From: Liolophura sinensis
Lineage: Eukaryota > Mollusca > Polyplacophora > Chitonida > Chitonidae
Direction: 5' to 3'
NCBI RefSeq assembly: GCF_032854445.1
Contig: NC_088307.1
Coordinates: 15,004,001 to 15,068,000, forward strand
Length of the DNA: 64,000 nt
Positions 55,807 to 64,000 of the stretch are shown here, in pieces. The position numbers and the translations under genes were made by a program. The notes beneath the pieces are model-generated. The model was not told the origin of the DNA and did no database searches. It saw only the letters and a list, made by a program, of their open reading frames with translations. Positions within the stretch are counted from its first letter, which is position 1. The number at the start of each line of letters is the position of its first letter.

Positions 55807-58800
55807 GTAGATTTAGTTCATATTTAATGTTACGCAATTAATTTGGGTTAAGTACCAAATTGAACACTTTGTTTAAAGTTAACTCTGGCTTTAGGTCTTA
55901 AAACAGTTTTGAACAACCTAGCCCTGAACTGTATGCTGTTTTCTTAGTATGTATTGGAATGAAACTTGTACATGTAGGCCTATTAAAACTGACGCCTGAA
56001 AGTGTTTAATACACGTTTGAACAACCGTTCCTAGAAGGTTTAGTTCAAGAGGATGGTTTCCACTGAATCCGGTTTAATACTTGTTTTATAACGACATGTA
56101 ACTTGATAGCCGGATTTATTTAACCGTATACACAAAGTTGTCTACATACATGTTTAACTACCGGGTTTATTTTCCGGTAAAAGAGGGTTAAAGCGTCAAT
56201 ATTTGGTTATCGGGTGAGGAGCCCGATAAATGATGGACCGGAAATGGAGTAGAGCAGACACGAATACGGTTGAAATAAACATTTGAAGTATTTTACGATT
56301 AAGTAGGAGGGCAATGAGTAGGAAACATTAAGTGCTACAGGTTTTTGGCGTCGTGACTCTTAACCCCATAACTCGTACCTTTGGAAACGTTGCGTCACTT
56401 ATTCTATGTTTCTCTGCCACAAGGTACCAGTCACATGGGTGCGATAAGTATGCTACGGAAAGAGGTCCCGCAGTAAATGTCAGGCCTGTTGTTCATTAGC
56501 TGTCGCGTGTTGGTAGAAACACCGACTCAGTCGGGGCCGGCGCTGTAACAACAGCGCGAGGACTTGTGTACAGAGCTGCCAGCTGTGGAGATCATCAGTG
56601 AAAGCTAAAACCCTCATCAGGAAATAGTCCGGACCGCTTACACAAATTACCAGCACACATGGTAAAGTTTGAATGAGGAGAAAGCTATTTACAAGTTCTT
56701 ACAGAATTCCTGGGGGCAGGTTCACAGGCGCTGGTGTAGCAACTTCACCACCACCCACCCCCTCACCTCACCCTAGTCCCTCTATCATTTCGCGTGACTA
56801 GGCTAATTCAGCAATACATCGCATAAATTCCACGCCAAAAGCAATTTTTGAACACCCATAAGATCAATGAACAATACAAAGAAGAAATAGACAAAGTATC
56901 CTCACATCAGCCGCAGGAATTCGATGGTAGGCGTTTGAAACTTTTCACTGAATGTTGCAAAAGGCTCAACGAATTTATGCACATGCATTGCAACAACATG
57001 CACTAGATTCTCATAAATTCATTGAGGTGGAGGGACAAAAACAATTATGTAACACACGAAAGTATAAAGTGTATTTCTACTTCAGGGAAGTTTCAATGTG
57101 TTTTTCATGTAACACATCAGCAAATATTTAACCCCACGTTATCGTAGCCGTCTCTACATGTTTTTTTCTTCAAGCGACGTCCCTGTCTTATCAGCGTGCA
57201 GTTGTGTTTGATTTTATCTCTCCAACAGACCCATGTACACTAGTCTGTATCTTCCAGACTGCATTTCATCACCAAGCATTATTAATGCTTGCCATCTGAA
57301 CCATTACTTCAACAGAAGTGAAGTTCGTATTAGCTATACACAGATGCTAACAGGTTATCTGCGGCTGAAATCGTTTTGAATTTGAGCTAATAAATTATTT
57401 CGATTTTTAGCTTTGATATTCGTAATCTTATCTGGACCACTGTTGGAATTACAGGCGTTTGGGTTGAAATTCAACGTAAATACAGCCTTCATTTTGACTT
57501 TCTCATTAGACTTGGGATAAAAGGTATGTTGACAGGCTTTACATCGCTGGCTTCCTTTGTTTCTAAATAAACCTGGGTGCCGAGATAGCTAGGTTCGCTA
57601 GTGCCCGCCTCTCCGGCGTCAATACAAAATATGATACAGGGTTTTACTGTATACGAGGGCAACCAGCCACATGTACGGGGGCTCCGCTTACAGCGTTACA
57701 TAGGAGTCTAAAGTAATTACAGTCAGCGGACGGCCTTTCTTGTGAATGTGTAAGCATCCAGCCTCAATACTGCTAAATTGTAGATGGAATATAGTGAAAG
57801 GTAACTACGAAGGTTACGATAATCAATGAGTATAACCAATGATTATCAAATGTAAAATTCTGACCCCAAATTTCTCCTACAACCTAAAGTTTAATAATCC
57901 CATAACAATTTGAACGCAATGTGCAGGGTTCTAGTTGCTGATCTGGAATTTAGATCCATCCACGTGCTGAGGAATTACTTAAAATTGTTGATTATGACGA
58001 CTACTACTTCCGGAGAAGAGTGCATCAAGCTTAAAAAAGACAGGTATTCCATGTGCATTATCGCATAGCATAAATAAACTACCAGAAGAATTTCTAAACC
58101 GAATTTTTTTCTTTGTGCCTTGAGACAAACGCAAAAGTAGTATCAAAAAAAAGTATTTTGATACTAGAAAAGAAATGTGGCATTAAGATATTGTTCATGG
58201 GATATTGTTGTGCAGTGAGATTGTTCATTGCATGTTACAGAAAGTATTCATTTTACTGTCCACCGTCTTCACATTCGGTAAAAATTATGGATATAAAGGG
58301 AACTTATTTTGGAATGGTTGAGTTTGCCAATCCGCAAAACCATTACAGCAGTTATCTTACATAGGCAGCCAGCGCTACCTAACCGAAATCTGTCTTAGAA
58401 CAGCTGAGACAAAAATTCTCTAGACGTAAGACTGGCGCCACGAGAGCGTTACCCCCGCTGAGTAAAGACTTAGTCCTGTGGGACAGGCAATATTCCATTT
58501 CTAAAATGTCAATAGGTTTAAAGTTTTTCTTTCCTGTCAAACGTGACAGTTCCGGCATGTATCTAACGTTCTGCTCCAGTGACAGATTCGTCATGTGTCC
58601 TGACTGTTTGCACAAAAAAAAAATGAAGAAAAAAAAAATTAAAAAAAATATCAGGACAGTAAAAAATTAATTTGCTTATTTAAAAAAGATTGCCTTCTTG
58701 CAGTGTACATAATTATCCTTCAGTCATGTACTGGCCAATTTAGAAAGCCTTGTCCAGTTACACGTTCATCATATCCAGGTTTTATGATTGAAAAGTGATG

Positions 58801-59150
58801 TTAAAGTCAATCAAACCAAAACAGTGATAACAGAGGTACTTTGATATGGCGTAAACAGAGTTAGTCCAATAAGATTAATTTAAACGGCTTGCGCACATAT
58901 TTTGGGGGGATAGAGGCTGTGATTGCCAACATCTAACACAAAACAATGCGTGTTATACCAAAACAACTGAGAAACCATGAGAGCTTGACAACTGTACATG
59001 ACAGTCTGATAACTTGAGAACTGACAGTGATCAGTGCAGCACATTATATTTGGTCTCACACACAGTGCAATACGACATATTTTTAAAATTAATTATTTCT
59101 CGTTCAAGCAATCGCGTTTTTTAATTCTTTATACAGGCCTGTAATCGTAC
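55807..59150. other. Non-coding stretch, no gene seen
   Basis: Only short unremarkable ORFs. The minus ORF 58615-58379 was examined as a possible Prrx N-terminal exon and rejected. A-rich runs lie at 58612-58650. Confidence 0.35.
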
Positions 59151-59154
59151 ACAC

Positions 59155-59243
59155 TAATGGCTTGAATACATGCGTATGATACCCATGGTTTGAATACCTG
59201 CGCATGATAACCTTGGTTTGAATACATGCGTATGGTAACCGTG
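59155..59243. repeat. Three-copy tandem repeat, about 31-33 bp
   Basis: The units read TGGCTTGAATACATGCGTAT, TGGTTTGAATACCTGCGCAT and TGGTTTGAATACATGCGTAT, each followed by a GATA/GGTA-ACC segment. Confidence 0.8.
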
Positions 59244-62200
59244 CCAGAGTTTTTCAGAGACATGAGTTGGGGTGCGTTAATTTACCCTAAAATGTCGTGT
59301 AAATTTTCGTTATAAAAATATTTCTGTTCTTCACATGAAACCAAATTTCATGGTCTGAATTTTCGTTTTTTTTAACAAAATGTTCATAGTTTCAAAAGCA
59401 AGGAATTCCTCTGCACATAGCTTGTCACTCTGCAGGAATTTCTCTTAAATAGTACATGTGAAAATCTCTCCAAGATAACGACAATGACAACACCAAGAAC
59501 AGCACATGTGAATCCTCTCCGCGTGCTCATCTATGAAAAAAACTTAACACTATCTCCCATTAAAAGATTCCTGAGGTTTCAATGGTTGTATGGTTTTCAT
59601 TACATCTGTTTCACACGCCATAAACTTGCATAGAACTTGCCACGTGCTGGGAAGTGTTGGACAAAAACAACGAGGACAAAATATCTAAGTGTAAAAACTT
59701 CACACAAAGGCCTTACATGTTGTTACTCTCTTCCTAATCAGACGTCACAAGTGATTTCAGCAGAGAATTGTTCAAAAGCACATCTCCAGTTCTGAGAGAG
59801 AGGCGTCAAGGCTATTAGGAACAGGTGATGTCTGTGTTCCACCAAAACTCCCAGTCGTTTAACTACCTGGTGATTTGGAAAGTTGAATCCCGACGAAAGC
59901 CGAAAAAAAGGTGGTTTGTAGTTTAAACGGAAAACAAGTACAGACCTTAGTCCTGCTAAAATCTTTCGGGGATGAGTTTTGGTTCCATTACTCCAAACTG
60001 TCCCCAAGAACTAAATAGTGTTTGACATTAATCACAGAACAGCTCTGCTAACCTCCACAGTACATACACTCCATCAACCAGAGGCAGATCTTTACACAAA
60101 AGCCGGCATGGGCGTGGAATCCTTTTGGTGAGCCTTGGAAATTCCTACATGTATTAACACTTTAGTACTCAAACACAAATATATTATACCTATTTGAACT
60201 GCGTCCAGAAAAATAGACATCAATGAATACGTCACTTTTGCAGATGATATTTATTGCGAGAATTTCTTTTTTTTTGATAGATAGACGCATGAGACAAACA
60301 ATCGTCGGTTTTGTTTGGAGAAAATCGATATAAGTTTCTAAGCAGTCCGAAGACTGATTTGTGCAGACCACAGATCGATTTGGAGGGTACTTGTCTCAGA
60401 CATAAATGATCTAGTTATAAAATGATGAAAAGTGAAACGACAAATTGGGTTTACACATTGGGGAATGTTCATATGTGTAAATCATGCGGTGACATAGTGT
60501 GATACAAAATGACTGTATTTGCAGTTTGTATTATATAACTACAGAAAGTTTTCCGCAAACTAACAATAAAATGTACGAAAGTTAACTTCACTGGTTGAGT
60601 TAAAATATTTGCAGGCTTTGATATTCGTATGGGTAGTATGACCCAGCTTAATATATATAGGTATAAAACCATACTATCACAATGAGTTAAGCTTGCAAGC
60701 AAACAAAACCTTTATAGGCGTTGGCGTCATTAATTGATAGACGGCTAATTAATTACCTGAATTATGTACCCACAGGCATTTATTTCTCCATATAGGCTTT
60801 TGTGTGCGTGTATTTTTCTTCAGCGATATTTCCCACAGTTTCAAAAGTTAAATTAAATTTGTGAACTTAATTTGTGTTACTATGAACTCTAGAAAATTGC
60901 TTTTTTCATCCTCTTCTTGGTAAGAACGCTAACATTTCATTATTATTTTATTTTACGGAATGTTGTATGGAATGACTCTTTAGTTTTGTGCGTCTTATAT
61001 CACAATATGTAAAAACTGGATTTAACACGCTCCACTGTTATTCGGACTCCCCGGAAACCCCAACACTTGGCCGTGTTGTTTGTTTAACCAATAATGTTTC
61101 CGAAGCTCTCAGGAGGCTAGGCCTATCTTGCAAAGAAAACAAACCATAACCAAGATCGTTGTGTGCGGCGGAAATAAAAAACCACTCCGGAACGCAAAAA
61201 CTTTATGCAGTCGTCCAGATGGTAAAATCTTTTATTTATGTGGAGAGATATATCGCAATAAAAGTTGCCCTCATAAATACAAGGTTAATTACATGAAATA
61301 CTTCTGCATTATTTTATGTGCGGATCACACATTTCGTTTTCAACCAAGTAATGGTTGTAGCTTTGTGTTGTTTTTCCGTTCAGACATCTCTGTTTAACGA
61401 TTCCCAACAAAGCAGTCTGATGAGAAATATTTAGTCGTAACACAATTTTCACTTTTTGTCAACAAAATTGTCATTAATGACTATCTCAGAATGTGTGAAA
61501 AAAAAATGAAGAACAAAAGCAACAATTCAACTATTTAATTTTATTATTAAATATTTTTAGACTTTTTTTAAAATAAATGGTTTAATGCCAGCATAATGCC
61601 TTAAAATTGTTATACGCCTTTAGAATACAGCTCTGTTACAATTTTTTTTTGCCATGCGAACTGAATGTCATCTCTGTCAGGCATCAACACTGCACGTTAA
61701 TTCCAATAATCGCTGGCCCCTTGTAGGCATATACCGTGAGGCATATTAAATAGTCTTCTCTTGTATATTTGATATTACATTTCGTCGTTTAGAATACACC
61801 ATACATTTCAAGTATTACCCCTTGTTCGACACACACATGCGCGTCATTAATTGAAATAGATAAACAGTCTTACGATATATGTTTAATGCGACCTATTCAG
61901 ACATGTACAAAGTGACTATCTGAAAGACACCCAGCACTCTGAAGTGTATTAATTTAAACATTTTTAATTCCCTTGAACTTAGTAATACCATCGATTCTAA
62001 CTGAACCAGATACGACAACAGCTTGGAACCAAAGTATAGTTTTAAGAAAATTTAAGGCACATTCAAGATTGATGTATTTAAGTCCCTATAGTGGTAACAA
62101 GTTATAGAAAAAAGTTCTGAGCTAAAAAATATATATGTATATATAACGACTCAATAGAAAGAAGCAGGCTTATGTTCTACAGGCCTTTCAGAAATTAATT

Positions 62201-64000
62201 TCACGAACATATGCGTGTTGGCATTTCCCGCGGTCAAAAGCAGTTTACCATCTTTTCGCTGAGCGATCCCTGATTTTTAAACTACTACTGAGTTTTTTCC
62301 CAGAGCATCAAATGAGCTAGATATTAATGCCTTAAAATCTACGCTTTCCTGAGAGATGGATTGCGCTACACATTTTGAACGAACTGTCACCTATACCGAA
62401 GAATAAATGTTATGTGTAATATACTTCACGGCTTACACTGTTTTGATGTGTTAATGGTGTACAACGGAGTGTGATAAATCACGCGTGATCTACGTGAATA
62501 TCACCGCACATCATACCACTGCCACTGGCTTATACAGTTTTATTCCTCTACAGGAGCACTTTCTGATTTTGTTTATTAAATAAATCATATGCATCATGTC
62601 TTGTTTTATTATCACTTGATGAATTCATGTGAAGTTTTATAAAAGCATATTTTACGACTTTTTATATTTACATAACGTAAAATTCTATAATATATACACT
62701 GACGCTGTATGATATGTGTTGAAGGACGCTTGTACCCCAATAGCTTTATACTGCAATATACGAAAAACAAGTACAGTGTAGTCTCCAACAATAATCCTAC
62801 CTATCTTGACAGCTTATTCTGCATAGACATGAAGGTGGGAGTAATTCAGTTGATTCTATAAGCATTTAATTCGTTGAATGTATAATGGTAGAGTATATCG
62901 GCTAGTCAGGCCTGATATAGCTTACCTTACTGACCACCTAGTCGGCAATATTAAAACACTACATGATCCGTAAATCTTATTCTAAAGGCAAACGTTTTTA
63001 TGTATGGTGGCTTATACTATAGAGCCCAGAGTTAGGCTTCTACCTTGAGGTATCACAGGGCTGACGAGAGACGACGAGGGTGTTTATGAAGTCACAAGTC
63101 AAAGTGCGGCCGGGTAATTGCTAATTTTGAAACATTGTCTGTGTCAATTAACACACAATTGGTAGAAAATCACCAGCACAAAGTTCCTGTTACACTGTTG
63201 TCACAAAACTTTCTGACAAACTTTGAATGAAAGTTGTTGATTACGTTTCAAAAGACGGTCTCAGACAGTCAACCTTGTCATCTGTTGTAACGGGACTGAT
63301 ACTAAAGTAAGGTACTCACCAAATATTAGTCACGTGTCAAGATTTATCTACCTCACTGTTTAAAGAGTACCGATGACAGGTGCTCTGGAAATGCTAACAG
63401 CGGTGTTAACCACAAAACAGACAGTTCATTACCTGCACAAAATCTTACCGAACTATAGGGCCGACAATTGAATTACTTATCGATTAGGCTCATATTCTTA
63501 TCAAGATTCAACAACAGTTGAGAACCGTCACATCTTGTTAAAACATCTTGCCAAGGAGGGCATTTTCTGATTCAGGACTTTCAACGAGTTTAATTGACTT
63601 TATTAGTTGATGATTTTTTTATTTATTTTTTTTTGGCTCGTCAAACTGTTTTGAAACAGTTAGGTCTGTGAAAAAACCCGAGGCAATGTAGACTGTGATC
63701 AACGTGATATGGATTTAGTCGCTGTAACAGAGGCATACAATTAGATCACCGCGATCCCCTTACCACAACACAGGTTGTACATTGCGGTCCAACTCATTAA
63801 AGAACATTTGTTTAATATTACTGCTAATCTACTGTAATAGCCAGAAAGGCACGAAGCGGGGCCGTAAGTCAAGAGACGTACTCGTGGAGAAATTAGCATA
63901 ACTAACTACAGGCAGTACTTAGATGTTCATCATTCGTGAGGTACCGTGGCTGGCTGGGGCGATGTAAGTGTTACCTGACTGCAGGCTAAAGCTCGCCTTC
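59244..64000. other. Non-coding stretch to the window end
   Basis: No coding exon supported. 63040-63180 has more even composition with an AATTGCTAATT homeodomain-like core and may be regulatory (weak). A minus-strand donor-like CAG|GTAAC lies at 63973-63977, too near the edge to judge. Confidence 0.3.

Noticed and set aside
58379-58615. Minus ORF with KKNFKPIDILEME as a possible Prrx N-terminal motif
   Set aside because: Resemblance to the vertebrate KKNFSVSHLLDLE motif is short and the core does not match; no phase-1 donor was found after it.

Overview
The window reads as animal nuclear DNA, most likely from a mollusc or close lophotrochozoan relative. It is A+T-rich, has GT-AG introns, and carries many tRNA-headed SINEs whose shared tail ends in AAATAAATAAAT repeats. 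Nothing prokaryotic, viral, CRISPR-like or operon-like was seen. Species cannot be named from the sequence.

Three genes can be supported. (1) 6223-12170, plus strand: a three-exon C2H2 zinc-finger gene of about 985 codons with 16 fingers and an acidic tail. It has a one-base frameshift near 10684 that looks like a lost G. (2) 18228-20215, plus strand: a compact three-exon gene for a predicted secreted 188-residue protein with two peritrophin-A chitin-binding domains, roughly one per exon. (3) 30865-31813, minus strand: the last two coding exons of a Prrx (paired-related) homeobox gene, with a complete Q50 homeodomain and a C-terminal OAR motif. The N-terminal exon was not found, so much of 31.8-64 kb is probably the first intron or upstream region of this gene.

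Layout: 1-6.2 kb holds short repeats, one SINE and a 374-bp palindromic MITE upstream of the zinc-finger gene. 12.2-16.5 kb is spacer with SINEs and a TA-cored palindrome. 20.2-30.8 kb is repeat-rich and includes a 59-bp tandem array, a 54-bp satellite with a 435-bp higher-order period, and a foldback element. 32-64 kb has no recognisable coding exon. It contains a 38-bp tandem array, a 200-N gap whose flanks appear to overlap, a 1.56-kb 16-bp minisatellite that creates a false 437-residue ORF, a large palindromic element, a foldback element with a 9-bp target duplication, and two near-full-length SINEs.

The three genes have no evident functional link: a nuclear DNA-binding protein, an extracellular chitin-binder and a developmental transcription factor. 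I found no convincing new multi-gene system. The most notable items are the architecture and frameshift of the zinc-finger gene, the inverted-repeat elements, the tandem arrays and the suspicious gap.
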